Assembly (NCBI GenBank): GCA_016278725.1 | Contig: JADQBG010000009.1 | Span: 124,001 to 188,000 of the forward strand | Reading direction: 5' to 3' | Length of the DNA stretch: 64,000 nucleotides | Source: Actinomycetota bacterium | Lineage (GTDB): Bacteria; Actinomycetota; Thermoleophilia; RBG-16-64-13 | Shown: positions 33,402 to 41,917 of the stretch, piece by piece | How positions within the stretch are numbered: position 1 is the stretch's first letter | How the letters are laid out: every line of letters begins with the position of its first letter | Notes under the pieces: generated by a model | Databases searched by the model: none | Told to the model about the DNA's origin: nothing | Seen by the model: only the letters and a program-made list of their open reading frames with translations | Made by a program: the position numbers and the translations under genes

Positions 33402-33845
33402 GTGGCGGAGCCGGCCCGGATACTCGCCCTTGTGCTTCTCCTAGCCCTTGCGCTGCTGTCGGCCGGGTGCTCGCAAGCCACCCTCCTCGCACCGCGACTC
33501 CAAGCAGACGATATGCGCGGCATCAGGATTCTGCTAGTCGAAGGGGATGAGGTTCAACTGGGTGAGGTCGCGCAGGCCAAGTGGGTCGAGCGTCTGGCCG
33601 AGGCCTATCAGGGATCCTGGGAGCAGGGGGAGACCGGATTCGAGATAACTTCCCCAGGAGTGATGCTCGTCGAGCTGGAAAACGACTGGGGACGGGACGT
33701 TACTCTCCGATGGTACGGCGGGCCGGTCGAGCAGGGCGCCGTCCGCGTCGACTATCGTGGAGGTAACTACCACGTTCAAGGAGAGCATCCTCTAACCCGC
33801 GCGCTCGCGGAACTAGAGGCGGAGCTCAAGACGCGCGACTTCTAA
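33402..33845 (+). CDS. Small lipoprotein, family A
   Basis: 147 residues with GTG start. Signal peptide ends in L-L-S-A-G-C-S (lipidated Cys23). The mature domain is about 120 residues: I-L-L-V-E-G-D-E-V-Q-L, W-V-E-R-L-A-E-A-Y-Q-G-S-W, G-R-D-V-T-L-R-W-Y-G-G. Two relatives are in the window: the truncated copy at 32659 and the lipoprotein at 55750. Function unknown. Confidence 0.72.
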   Translation: MAEPARILALVLLLALALLSAGCSQATLLAPRLQADDMRGIRILLVEGDEVQLGEVAQAKWVERLAEAYQGSWEQGETGFEITSPGVMLVELENDWGRDVTLRWYGGPVEQGAVRVDYRGGNYHVQGEHPLTRALAELEAELKTRDF

Positions 33846-33855
33846 GAGGGGAGCT

Positions 33856-34455
33856 ATGAGACTTCGACGACGACTGCTTACGCTGACCGCGATCTGCCTG
33901 CTCCTGCTCGGCCTGGCGATCCTCTCGCTGCAGGACACGGAAGCCTTCTCTCTGGTCAACCTGGTCATGTTTCTGCTTGTGCCGGCGGTGTGGCTGGGCG
34001 GCGTGGTCTGGCTTTTGCTGGGGAGGCTCCGAGGAGTTGCACCAATCCTGGGACTGCTATTAGGGCTGATGGTGGTGGTAGGCGGAGTGCATGTTGTCTT
34101 CGATCTGAGCAATGTCACCTCTCTGCCGATAGAGGACGGTAGTGACGCCGTGAGCGTCGTCCAATCGGAGCCTGTGCCGGGAACGAGCCGCACGGTACAC
34201 GAAATTCTCGCTTCCTCGGATGCAGCTGCCGGGGACGCGTCTGACCGCTGGGAGGCCGAGAGGCTGAACCCGGAGTGGAGCGGGGCGGAGCGCTGGGAAG
34301 TCCGGTGGACGCCCGGCGAGGGAAGTCAACTCGAGCCGCTGCTCTTTCGCGTCACCGTCACGGGCGGCGTGCGGTTCGAGGTCACGGTCTCCGGAGCGCA
34401 TTCTGACGCTGCCGCTCAACTGCGTGCCCTTGCTCCCGGATCGGCTGGGGCATGA
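33856..34455 (+). CDS. Membrane protein with extracytoplasmic domain
   Basis: 199 residues: three hydrophobic helices within the first 90 residues, then an outer soluble domain of about 100 residues (RWEAERLNPEWSGAERWEVR). GAGGGGAG lies before the ATG. The stop overlaps the next ATG (ATGA). Part of the 32.7-38.4 kb envelope operon; no known family. Confidence 0.68.
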   Translation: MRLRRRLLTLTAICLLLLGLAILSLQDTEAFSLVNLVMFLLVPAVWLGGVVWLLLGRLRGVAPILGLLLGLMVVVGGVHVVFDLSNVTSLPIEDGSDAVSVVQSEPVPGTSRTVHEILASSDAAAGDASDRWEAERLNPEWSGAERWEVRWTPGEGSQLEPLLFRVTVTGGVRFEVTVSGAHSDAAAQLRALAPGSAGA

Positions 34456-36044
34456 AGCGAGAATCCCCGGAACGACTGGCGCTGGCCCTTTTGCTGATGG
34501 CGATGGCCTTCGCCATGGCCGCGCTGGCGACGGGGTGTGGCAACCGGGATGAGCCCGCGACGACGTCTGTTTCGGCGCCTCCGACCGATGTCGGTCAGGA
34601 AAGCGGCGAGCAGCCTTCCCTCGAGACGACCGACGCGCAGGCGGTGCTCGACGGGCTGCTCGAGTGGATCCGGGCGGAGCCCACCAAGGGGGAATATGGT
34701 GAGGCCTACGTCTGGACCTACGGGGAGAGCGGGCAGCCTCGACGGGTCGAGCGAGGCGAGAATCTGCACGAGTCCCTCATCCCCACGCCGGCGGTTGTGT
34801 CGGGGGACAACTACTTCGTCGAGATGGGACGTGAGGTTTGGACGCGGATGAGCCCTGACATCGCTCGCCGAGCCTACGAGATGGAGGACGTGGCCCAACC
34901 TGAGCGTATGCAGCCCGCCTTCCTCGTCGCCGCCCTGCGCTATTTCGATCCTCTTCGTGTGCTCGAGCAACTGCGGCCGGGCATCGCCGTCGACGCCGGC
35001 GAGAACTGGTACCTGGCCGGGACCGTATCCCTAACCGATCTTCTCGGAATGGACCTCCCAAACTTCATCTACCGGCAGCGGGAGTTCAACCTTTTTGCGC
35101 CCGAACTGACCGTGACGGGATTCGTGCGGAAGTCGGACCACCGGCCGGTGCGCCTCTGGCTCCAGGAACTCGACCCCGGCCGCGGCCCCGAGGCGTTGGA
35201 CTGGTCGCGAACGACGGACGCGCCCGAGCTGCCGGCGGACGCCACGCCCTACCTGGGCATCGACGACGGCAGCTATGAGGACGCGGAACTCTCCTTTGAG
35301 CAGCTGACCGAGCGCATGCTCGAGCGCGCCTGGGGCAACCTCGTGCTACGGGGGAGCGGACGCGAGGTGACCATCGGACCGGCGGGAACCGAGGTTCGCC
35401 TGGTTGAGACCGGCGAAGCGCCGATTGTCGGGGTGGGCGGCACGGTCTTGTTCCGCGAGGGTGGCCATCAACGGGGCGGATCGGTTTCGGAGATCTATTG
35501 GCCGCAGGACCTCGAGTCCGAGCGTTTGGTGATCTCGCTCGAAGAGCTCGCGCAGGCCTTCGCTTCGTCTCCGCCGGCCGGGCGCCTCGAGTTACTGTTG
35601 GAGGCGCGGGACCGCTTCCTGCTCGCGCTGCTGAACGACCCCTATCTGGTGTTGTCGGTGACGGAGTGGAGCGAGGAGGTGGCGTCAGCGCCGCGGGATA
35701 CCTCGCTGAACGAAGGCGCGAAGTGGCGACTCAGCGGGACGGCCGATGTGCGGGAAGTGCTTGGCGCGGGGCGAGACGGCGAAGCTGTACTGCGGATGGT
35801 GGACGCGAGCCTTGCCGCCGCGGCAGCCGGCTTGGCCGAGGAGAATCCCCCGGTCCTCGACGCCCGATATCAGGTCACGGTGGACGTGGCCGCGGACGGA
35901 CGCCCGGTTTATTGGCGGCGAACTCTCGATCCACCGCTCCCGGAGGGGGAGTTCACGCCGTGGCACCATGTTCAAGGCGAGGCGCAGTTCATCGGCCAGG
36001 AGGTCGAGTTGGGACCCCTGCCCGAAGCAAAGCCGATCGAGTGA
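34452..36044 (+). CDS. Large lipoprotein, family B (LppX/LprG-like layout)
   Basis: 530 residues; lipobox A-L-A-T-G-C-G (Cys29). After a flexible linker come about two similar 230-residue domains rich in beta strands, with phrases such as A-V-L-D-G-L-L-E-W-I-R-A-E-P near residue 63 and DARYQVTVDVAADGRPVYWR near the end. It resembles the lipoprotein at 50823 and the truncated one at 45447. Periodic D-x-x-G-x-P-R/V strands recall LppX/LprG-like lipid-binding lipoproteins, but this is only an impression. Confidence 0.68.
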   Translation: MKRESPERLALALLLMAMAFAMAALATGCGNRDEPATTSVSAPPTDVGQESGEQPSLETTDAQAVLDGLLEWIRAEPTKGEYGEAYVWTYGESGQPRRVERGENLHESLIPTPAVVSGDNYFVEMGREVWTRMSPDIARRAYEMEDVAQPERMQPAFLVAALRYFDPLRVLEQLRPGIAVDAGENWYLAGTVSLTDLLGMDLPNFIYRQREFNLFAPELTVTGFVRKSDHRPVRLWLQELDPGRGPEALDWSRTTDAPELPADATPYLGIDDGSYEDAELSFEQLTERMLERAWGNLVLRGSGREVTIGPAGTEVRLVETGEAPIVGVGGTVLFREGGHQRGGSVSEIYWPQDLESERLVISLEELAQAFASSPPAGRLELLLEARDRFLLALLNDPYLVLSVTEWSEEVASAPRDTSLNEGAKWRLSGTADVREVLGAGRDGEAVLRMVDASLAAAAAGLAEENPPVLDARYQVTVDVAADGRPVYWRRTLDPPLPEGEFTPWHHVQGEAQFIGQEVELGPLPEAKPIE

Positions 36045-36130
36045 GTTTGGGGTGACGTCAACCGAACTCAAGGCCCCGAAGCGCGTTCTCCTCGTTCGGC
36101 TGCGCCGAGCGGTGAGGAGATGGTAGAGCT

Positions 36131-37984
36131 ATGAGCGACGACCGGGAACTCGAGGAGCTGCGGCGAGAGGTCGCCCATCTGAACGAGCGTCTCTCGGCGC
36201 TCGAGGAGCTACTCGGTGCGCCTGAGTTGGAACCGGTGCTGCAGCCCGAGGTTGAGGCGGAGGCCTGGCCGGCCGTTGCTTCCTCCGCGCCCACTCCCAC
36301 GGCGTCGCCACCGGAACCCGTCGGCCGCCCTGTCCAGTCGTCCCGCCGCACCGCCCCCGCCCGGGAGCCAGAACGCCGTGAACTGGAAAACCTCATCGGC
36401 TCCACCTGGCTGAACCGGCTCGGAATCATCGCCCTCTTCGTGGCCACCGCCTTCTTTCTGCGCTACGCCTTCGAAAACGACTGGATCGGCCCGTGGGGGA
36501 GGGTGGCGATCGGGTTGGCCGCTGGCGTCGGGGTGATCCTCTGGGGCGAACGCTTCCGCCGCCGCGGCTACACCGCCTTCTCTTGGTCGCTCGACGCGCT
36601 CGGGATCGGAGTGCTGTATCTCTCGCTCTGGGCCGCTTCCGACCATTACGAACTGATACCTCAGTGGCTGGCCCTCGCAGCGATGGCGCTGGTGACCGCG
36701 ACCATGACTATCCGCGCCGTCTACCTGCAGGCGCAGCCGATCGCCCTCTTCGCGCTGCTGGCCGGCTACGCAGCACCGGTGCTCGTCTCACTGGGGGAGG
36801 GTCAGCACGTCGCGCTCTTCTCCTATCTGCTCATCCTCAACCTCGGCGCCTTTGCGGTGGTTCGGATGCGGAGCTGGCTGCCGGTCGCTCTCGAGGCTTT
36901 TCTGGCCACCACCTTGATCTTCTGGGGTTGGCGCGCGTTCGACTATTCCAGCGGGCTCCTGGAGGTGACGCTCGGCTTTGCCTCGGTGTTCTTCCTGCTC
37001 TTCGCCGTGGCACCGCTGGTGGTCCGCCGCCTCCCCGAAAGTGAAGCCCCCGGCCCGGCCAGCGCACTGCTTGAGCCCAACATCCTCCTCCTGCTTCCTC
37101 CGGCGAACGCGGGGGCCTACTTTCTCTTCGCCCGGGAACTGCTGCAGACCCAGGGGCGGCCGGCCCAGGCGTTGGTCGCGGCGGGGATCGCCGCGGTGGC
37201 CTTCGGGGTGGGCGTGGGGATCGGCCGGCGCTCGAGCGAGGAAGGCCGCATCCGCGGACTGCTCCAGGGTCTGCACTGGTCGCTCGCCGTTTTGTTCTTG
37301 GCCGGCGCCATCGAACTCCGCTTCCAGACCCCCTGGGCGAGTGTGCTCCTTCTGCTGGAGGCTTTGGCCGTCACCGCCGTGGGCTATCTCCGCCGTCACC
37401 GCTTCGCGCTCGTCCTGGCCGCGCTGGTGCTCGGATTAGCGGTGGCCCGGCTCGCGCTCTACGATCAGTTCGACCCTTCGCGCCTGCTGCTGAACGCCCG
37501 CTTCGGCAGTTTCCTGCTGGCTGTCGGAGTGACCCTGGCGCTCTGGCGGGCGGCGACGCTCTTGGTGGAGGATCGGCGGCGCGAACTGCTCTGGGCAGCC
37601 ACCATGACGGTAAACGCTCTCGCTCTGCTTGCGCTGACTTTGGAGGTGCACCACTTCTTCCAAAGTACCGGCGGCCTTCGCCCGAGTCGCTTCGCCAACT
37701 ATGACCTCGTGCGCGACTTTGCCTACTCCGCGCTCTGGTTGATCTATGGGGCCGGGCTGATGGCGGTGGGCTTCTGGCGGCACCTCGACGTCTTGCGGTG
37801 GCAGGCGCTGGGGGTTATCGCGGCCACCGCGGTCAAGGCCTTCGTCTACGACGTCGCCGAACTGGAGCAGGTCTACCGCATTCTGAGCTTCTTCTTCCTC
37901 GGTGTGGTGCTGCTCGTGGTGTCCTTTGCCTACCAGCGCGACTGGCTGCGGCTAGAGCGGGCGGAGAAGCAGGGAGGAGGATGA
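36131..37984 (+). CDS. DUF2339 polytopic membrane protein
   Basis: 617 residues. The cytoplasmic N-terminus has a coiled coil (DDRELEELRREVAHLNERL) and a Pro/Ala-rich linker, then R-E-L-E-N-L-I-G-S-T-W-L-N-R-L-G-I, the sequence that opens DUF2339 proteins, followed by 14-18 hydrophobic helices. The family is large and membrane-embedded; its role is unknown but envelope-related. Its stop overlaps the next lipoprotein start. Confidence 0.85.
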   Translation: MSDDRELEELRREVAHLNERLSALEELLGAPELEPVLQPEVEAEAWPAVASSAPTPTASPPEPVGRPVQSSRRTAPAREPERRELENLIGSTWLNRLGIIALFVATAFFLRYAFENDWIGPWGRVAIGLAAGVGVILWGERFRRRGYTAFSWSLDALGIGVLYLSLWAASDHYELIPQWLALAAMALVTATMTIRAVYLQAQPIALFALLAGYAAPVLVSLGEGQHVALFSYLLILNLGAFAVVRMRSWLPVALEAFLATTLIFWGWRAFDYSSGLLEVTLGFASVFFLLFAVAPLVVRRLPESEAPGPASALLEPNILLLLPPANAGAYFLFARELLQTQGRPAQALVAAGIAAVAFGVGVGIGRRSSEEGRIRGLLQGLHWSLAVLFLAGAIELRFQTPWASVLLLLEALAVTAVGYLRRHRFALVLAALVLGLAVARLALYDQFDPSRLLLNARFGSFLLAVGVTLALWRAATLLVEDRRRELLWAATMTVNALALLALTLEVHHFFQSTGGLRPSRFANYDLVRDFAYSALWLIYGAGLMAVGFWRHLDVLRWQALGVIAATAVKAFVYDVAELEQVYRILSFFFLGVVLLVVSFAYQRDWLRLERAEKQGGG

Positions 37985-38424
37985 TGGGGCGACTTGGTTT
38001 TGGAGGTGGAGGCGGGATTCGACTCGCCTTGCTGCTGATCGCGGTCGTCGGGCTCGCCGGGGGCTGCGGAGAGCCCCAAAGCGAAAGCGCCACGCCGGTT
38101 TCACAAACCGAGCCGGGTCGGCCCGAGGAGCAAACCGCCACTCTGTCGCGGGAGGAGGTGCAGCGGGTCTACGAGCGCCTGCAGGCGATTGACTTTCTCC
38201 AGTATCCGGTCGAGCCGGGGCCCTCGCCCGAACCCGCCGCCACAGACCCCCAGTCCCCGGAGGATATTGAGGATCTCGAGGCCTTCGTGTTGAGCGCGGG
38301 CTGGGGGCAGGTGGAGCACGGCGTGCGATGGTGGGGTGGACCGGAAGCTGATGGGGCTGAACTTGAGCCGCTCCGCGAGACGCTCGCGCAGACCGAGCGG
38401 TTGGCGCGGGGGAAGTTCGAGTAG
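37981..38424 (+). CDS. Small lipoprotein, last gene of the envelope operon
   Basis: 147 residues; signal peptide ending G-L-A-G-G-C-G (Cys29), Thr/Pro/Glu-rich linker, then a short helical domain (LSREEVQRVYERLQAIDFLQ). The ATG overlaps the DUF2339 stop. Function unknown. Confidence 0.68.
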   Translation: MMGRLGFGGGGGIRLALLLIAVVGLAGGCGEPQSESATPVSQTEPGRPEEQTATLSREEVQRVYERLQAIDFLQYPVEPGPSPEPAATDPQSPEDIEDLEAFVLSAGWGQVEHGVRWWGGPEADGAELEPLRETLAQTERLARGKFE

Positions 38425-38434
38425 GCAGCGCCCC

Positions 38435-38677
38435 TCAGAGAGCTCGGTACGCCGCCTCATCCTCTGCCGATAGCCACTCTTCAAGGGTCGAAGCGGGCGC
38501 GTCGAGGTAGCCGAGTTTCGAGGACTCGCCTTTCTCCAGGATCACTCGGCCAGATTCGTTCAACTCAAACGACACCATATCCCCTGACTTTAGACCCAGC
38601 GCGTCGCGCACCGCTCTCGGAATGGTCAGCCGGTTGTCATTGTCCAGCCGGCTCAGGGCTCGCCTTATGAGCTTCAC
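38435..38677 (-). CDS. AbrB/MazE-type antitoxin, orphan
   Basis: 80 residues: R-L-D-N-D-N-R-L-T-I-P-R-A-V-R-D-A-L-G-L-K-S-G-D is the SpoVT/AbrB swapped-hairpin DNA-binding motif; acidic tail E-E-W-L-S-A-E-D-E-A. No toxin gene follows downstream on this strand. Confidence 0.8.
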   Translation of the reverse strand: MKLIRRALSRLDNDNRLTIPRAVRDALGLKSGDMVSFELNESGRVILEKGESSKLGYLDAPASTLEEWLSAEDEAAYRAL

Positions 38678-38737
38678 AAATGCCTCCTAAACGTTGGGAC
38701 CCACACACACGCAACATTCCCAACTCTCTCTCTAGGC

Positions 38738-38860
38738 TCAGGCCTTCAGTCCGAGGGTCTCTAGCATCTCCATGACGGTCACGACTCCGAGGTTGGGGGA
38801 GAGAACGCCCGAGACGAGGGCGTTAGTGTCGAGGACTGCCCTGGCGACGCTTCCGTCCAC
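38738..38860 (-). pseudogene. PIN-domain toxin remnant with internal deletion
   Basis: 40 codons from a GTG inside the antitoxin gene: A-R-A-V-L-D-T-N-A-L-V-S-G-V-L (PIN N-terminus with the first catalytic Asp) joined directly to V-V-T-V-M-E-M-L-E-T-L-G-L (typical PIN C-terminal helix). About 90 residues are missing in frame. Confidence 0.65.
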
Positions 38861-39122
38861 GGATCTCGGTGATCGCTTGGTCCACGTCTTTTTCGGTCAG
38901 TCCTTGCCGTTGTACGTTTGCGCGAACCTCGACCACAAGTCTGTCCCAGGGGGAGGCAACGGCGGTGATTATGACCGAGTCCCCCCGGACTTCGAGTTCC
39001 ACCTCAGACTCAGAGGTGATTGCCAGTGCCTCTGCCATCTCTTTGGGAATCGTCACGGCTATGCTGTTACCAACCTTGCGGGCTTTGACTCTCAGCGCCC
39101 CGTCACCTCCTCTCCTATACAC
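38823..39122 (-). CDS. AbrB/MazE-type antitoxin of the deleted PIN toxin
   Basis: 99 residues: L-R-V-K-A-R-K-V-G-N-S-I-A-V-T-I-P-K-E-M-A-E-A-L is an AbrB-like fold; basic, helical C-terminus (E-I-R-G-R-K-R-R-Q). It overlaps the PIN remnant by 38 nt, the usual antitoxin-toxin order. Confidence 0.78.
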   Translation of the reverse strand: MYRRGGDGALRVKARKVGNSIAVTIPKEMAEALAITSESEVELEVRGDSVIITAVASPWDRLVVEVRANVQRQGLTEKDVDQAITEIRGRKRRQGSPRH

Positions 39123-39157
39123 TCAGTTTACGCGTGCGTCGCCTGTCATAGTTCTAC

Positions 39158-39424
39158 TTACCCGAACCGCTTCTCCGCCCGCAGCCGCGCCTTGGCCGTC
39201 TCCACCTCGCGGTTCCTGGGGGGCGCGGCGGTCACCAGCGACTCCAGCAGCTGCTCCGAGGCTGCCGCCACCTCCTCGACCGCCCGGTTGAAGGCCTCCT
39301 CATTGGCCGCGGAGGGCTTCGAGTAGCCGCTGATCTTGCGCACGTACTGCAGGGCCGCCGCCCGGACCTCCTCGGAGGTCGCGGGCGGGTCGAAGTTGTA
39401 GAGGGTATGGATGTTCCTACACAC
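39158..39424 (-). CDS. DUF2277 domain protein
   Basis: 88 residues beginning M-C-R-N-I-H-T-L-Y-N-F-D-P-P-A-T, then V-R-A-A-A-L-Q-Y-V-R-K-I-S-G-Y, the clear DUF2277 signature. Small, mostly helical and of unknown function, frequent in actinobacteria. Overlaps the end of the SRPBCC gene by 8 nt and so belongs to the ArsR/SRPBCC operon. Confidence 0.9.
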   Translation of the reverse strand: MCRNIHTLYNFDPPATSEEVRAAALQYVRKISGYSKPSAANEEAFNRAVEEVAAASEQLLESLVTAAPPRNREVETAKARLRAEKRFG

Positions 39425-39941
39425 GCGGCGCCTCCTGGGAAGCTTCCTGCGAGGCCTGTCGCCCCGCCTGCTGGGTGACGAGTTCCTCGAGTTGATCGTA
39501 GGTCTCGGCCGCGCCTTCCTCCATGCCGGACTGGAGCATGCCGTCCCGATCCTCGAACGAGTCGAAGCGTGAGACCGCCTTTATCTTGGTGCGTCCGTCT
39601 TCCTCCTCGAGCGTCATGGTGTCCACCGAGATGTGCCCGGGAAAGCCCTCGAACTCGAAGGTCTGGGTCACCCGCTCGGGCGGCACGATTTCGCGGAACT
39701 CCCCGCGGAAGGCCCAATCTTTGCCGTCATCGTCGTGCTCGACGAAGCGCCAACGGCCTCCGGGATGCACGTCCATCTCGTCGACCTCGGTGGACGAACG
39801 CCGGCGGCCCCACCACTTGGGGATCAGCTCGGGATCGGTCAAGGCGGCAAAAACTAGCTCGCGCGGAGCGTCGAAGGTGCGTGTCAGGATGATCACGGGC
39901 TCGTCGGCCGGGGCGCTGACGTTGAGTTTGTTGGTGCTCAT
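39417..39941 (-). CDS. SRPBCC family protein (AHSA1-like)
   Basis: 174 residues: I-I-L-T-R-T-F-D-A-P-R-E-L-V-F-A-A-L-T-D-P-E, then K-W-W-G-R, then D-V-H-P-G-G-R-W-R-F, the hallmark of AHSA1/START-like hydrophobic-ligand proteins. The C-terminal Gln/Glu-rich tail (QASQEASQEAP) is extra. ATGA overlap with the upstream ArsR gene: a very common operon in which ArsR represses the ligand-binding protein gene. Confidence 0.9.
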   Translation of the reverse strand: MSTNKLNVSAPADEPVIILTRTFDAPRELVFAALTDPELIPKWWGRRRSSTEVDEMDVHPGGRWRFVEHDDDGKDWAFRGEFREIVPPERVTQTFEFEGFPGHISVDTMTLEEEDGRTKIKAVSRFDSFEDRDGMLQSGMEEGAAETYDQLEELVTQQAGRQASQEASQEAPRV

Positions 39942-40330
39942 GGTGTCTCCTTGTTACTTGATGGGGCGGAGTCGAGCTCCTCGCCGCCCACGGCACCCTG
40001 TTCGCTGAGGCCCTGAGTCTCCCGCAGGTAGTCGTCCAGGCGATCGAACCGCTCCTCCCAGAATTCCCGGTAGCGCTCGAGCCAATCGGAGGCGTCCTTC
40101 AACGGTTCCGCCTCGAGCCGGGCAGGGCGCCACTGAGCTTCCCGGCTGCGCGTGATCAGGCCGGCCCGCTCCAGCACCTTGAGATGCTTGGATACCGCGG
40201 GCAGGGAAATGTCGAAGGGTTCGGCGAGTTCGGTGACCGAGGCCTCCCCCGCCGATAGCCGAATGAGGATGGCTCGGCGCGTGGGGTCGGCCAGGGCGGC
40301 AAAGGTCTCGCTGAGTTGGTCGGTGCTCAT
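39938..40330 (-). CDS. ArsR family transcriptional regulator
   Basis: 130 residues starting M-S-T-D-Q-L-S-E-T-F-A-A-L-A-D-P-T-R-R; helix-turn-helix SLPAVSKHLKVLERAGL. No metal-binding Cys pair is visible, so it belongs to the non-metal ArsR group paired with SRPBCC genes. The ATG at 40330 has AAAGAGG upstream; a frame opening at 40570 is not used. Confidence 0.88.
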   Translation of the reverse strand: MSTDQLSETFAALADPTRRAILIRLSAGEASVTELAEPFDISLPAVSKHLKVLERAGLITRSREAQWRPARLEAEPLKDASDWLERYREFWEERFDRLDDYLRETQGLSEQGAVGGEELDSAPSSNKETP

Positions 40331-40337
40331 TGCCTCT

Positions 40338-40359
40338 TTAACCAATTGGATAATTAACC
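40338..40359 (-). promoter_or_regulatory. Operator-like repeats upstream of arsR
   Basis: The palindrome CCAATTGG (40342-40349) overlaps the first of two direct TTAACC repeats (40338-40343, 40354-40359). AT-rich in a GC-rich context and 8 nt before the arsR start, a likely ArsR operator. The 180 nt beyond, to hicA, hold nothing I can name. Confidence 0.45.
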
Positions 40360-40538
40360 TATGCGGAAAATACCCGCCCCGGGGGAGGGCAAACCGTACG
40401 GATACCGTGAGCGCTTGCGGGAGCGCGCGCATGTCAATCGGCATAGCCGTCGTCAAGCACGTGAGCACCCTGCCCGCGGTGGCGATCTTGGGCTTCGTAA
40501 TGAGCAAGTTCTGGACAGCGGCCGAGTCCGACCTTGAG

Positions 40539-40757
40539 CTACTCGAAGTCGTTGGCGGTGAGATCGGCATCCCTCATGATCGAGGCTGTGACTTTGGGGT
40601 GAAGGGTCTTGCCGGAGTGCATTGGTACCGTCACTCGGACACCCGTGGCGTTACGGAGTATGCAGTGGCTTTCCCTCTGACGCACGTTGCGGAAGCCGTG
40701 AGACTGAAGAACTCGCAAGGCCTGCGCCCCAGTGACGCGCGGGGCCCGAGGGGTCAT
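40539..40757 (-). CDS. hicA: HicA-type mRNA interferase toxin
   Basis: 72 residues: V-T-G-A-Q-A-L-R-V-L-Q-S-H-G-F, then R-E-S-H-C-I-L (catalytic His) and V-T-V-P-M-H-S-G-K-T-L: the double-stranded-RNA-binding-like HicA fold. The ATG at 40757 overlaps the hicB stop. Confidence 0.88.
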   Translation of the reverse strand: MTPRAPRVTGAQALRVLQSHGFRNVRQRESHCILRNATGVRVTVPMHSGKTLHPKVTASIMRDADLTANDFE

Positions 40758-40978
40758 ACTGCTACGTTCAGGGTGAGGAGACTGACGCTGTCGCTCTTCG
40801 GTACATCCTCCCCGCAGTCGAGGCGATCCTCGATGTGAAGGGTGATCGCCTCCCGGAGATTCTGAACCGTCTCCTCGTATGTGTCTCCCTGGGTGTAGCA
40901 ACCCTGCAATTCAGGGCACTCCGCCCAGTAGCCATCCTCGTCATGTCCGATTTTGCCTGTCAATCGGTACTCGCTCAT
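40754..40978 (-). CDS. hicB: HicB-type antitoxin
   Basis: 74 residues: Y-R-L-T-G-K-I-G-H-D-E-D-G-Y-W-A-E-C-P-E-L-Q-G-C is the degraded RNase-H-like HicB fold; T-Y-E-E-T-V-Q-N-L-R-E-A-I follows. It lacks the usual C-terminal HTH, as short HicB proteins do. Gene order hicB-hicA is the less common one. Confidence 0.88.
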   Translation of the reverse strand: MSEYRLTGKIGHDEDGYWAECPELQGCYTQGDTYEETVQNLREAITLHIEDRLDCGEDVPKSDSVSLLTLNVAV

Positions 40979-41292
40979 TCCAGGACCTCGCAAGGGTTTG
41001 CCGTCCTCGAATCATACACAAGGGCGCTTGGCTGAGGAGCTTAGCCGAGTCCTACACGAGCCCAGACAACGTGCAGTCGCGACCGTCGAGGATTCAGGTC
41101 CACCGGCATCCCCAACTCGTCGGCGAGTACCCGCAACAACCCCGATGAGCACGGCGAGCACGCTTCCGGCAACCAATGCCCGGGTCGGCAGACTCCTCAC
41201 AGGGTGGTGCATACCACGAGCCTTCTACATGCGCGAGTTCCGGGCAAGCATCAGCTCCCAGGACCGGGACCGAGAATCTTGTCGACATCCCC
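40979..41292. other. No supported gene
   Basis: About 310 nt without a convincing gene. A minus-strand frame starting at 41212 encodes a hydrophobic stretch (LVAGSVLAVLIGVVAG), but it has no ribosome-binding site and odd composition, so I treat it as noise or a remnant. Confidence 0.5.
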
Positions 41293-41323
41293 TGTCAATC
41301 TCCCGGCCCCCTGCGGTGTTATA
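41293..41323 (+). promoter_or_regulatory. Sigma-module promoter motif 2
   Basis: TGTCAATC at 41293-41300 and GTGTTATA at 41316-41323. The spacing is 15 nt rather than the 17 nt seen in the other three modules. Confidence 0.45.
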
Positions 41324-41363
41324 CATATGAAGGGACCAAGCTCGCGGAGGAGGATGGCGGCTG

Positions 41364-41915
41364 GTGGAGTTGCTGGACTCGGCATTAGAGCAGAAGGAAA
41401 ACGGCGTAAACAGCCGGGGCGTTTGGGCACGCACCAGCTTCGCCTCTGCCGAGGCCCTCTACCGCGCGGAGTATCGGCGCCTTCTTCGCCTACTGACGGT
41501 CGCCGCCCCAGACCCCGAGACGGCCGCCGACGTCCTGCAGGAGGCCTTCGTGCAGCTCCACGTCAAGTGGAAGCACGTAGCCGAGCATGAGAACCAGGTG
41601 GGCTGGGTGATGCGGGTGGCGCTCAACCGCCTGCGCAACCAGGAACGGTCCCTCCGGCGCCGGGCGGCGGCCCTCATTAGGGTGGGGGAAGGAGAGGCAA
41701 CCAGCCTGGCCCCTCGACCTGAAGGGCGCCTCGATCTGGTGCGGGCCATCAAACGGCTGCCGGCCCGCCGACGACTGATCCTCGCCCTCTACTACTTCGA
41801 GGATCGCCCGGTGGCTCAGATCGCCAATCTACTCGGGATCTCGGAGGGCTCGGTCACCCGGCAACTCCACCGAGCCCGCGAAGCGTTGAAGAAGGATTTG
41901 GGGGAGCAGGAGTAG
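41364..41915 (+). CDS. ECF-type sigma factor, module 2
   Basis: 183 residues with GTG start and GGAGGATGG upstream. Region 2 contains D-V-L-Q-E-A-F-V-Q-L-H-V-K-W and W-V-M-R-V-A-L-N-R-L-R-N; region 4 contains R-L-P-A-R-R-R-L-I-L-A-L-Y-Y-F-E-D, then G-S-V-T-R-Q-L-H-R-A-R. It differs most from the other three. The next gene starts 2 nt after its stop. Confidence 0.87.
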   Translation: MELLDSALEQKENGVNSRGVWARTSFASAEALYRAEYRRLLRLLTVAAPDPETAADVLQEAFVQLHVKWKHVAEHENQVGWVMRVALNRLRNQERSLRRRAAALIRVGEGEATSLAPRPEGRLDLVRAIKRLPARRRLILALYYFEDRPVAQIANLLGISEGSVTRQLHRAREALKKDLGEQE

Positions 41916-41917
41916 CT

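Noticed and set aside
41012-41212. Hydrophobic minus-strand frame as a membrane protein
   Set aside because: No Shine-Dalgarno, no clear promoter, composition inconsistent after residue 30.
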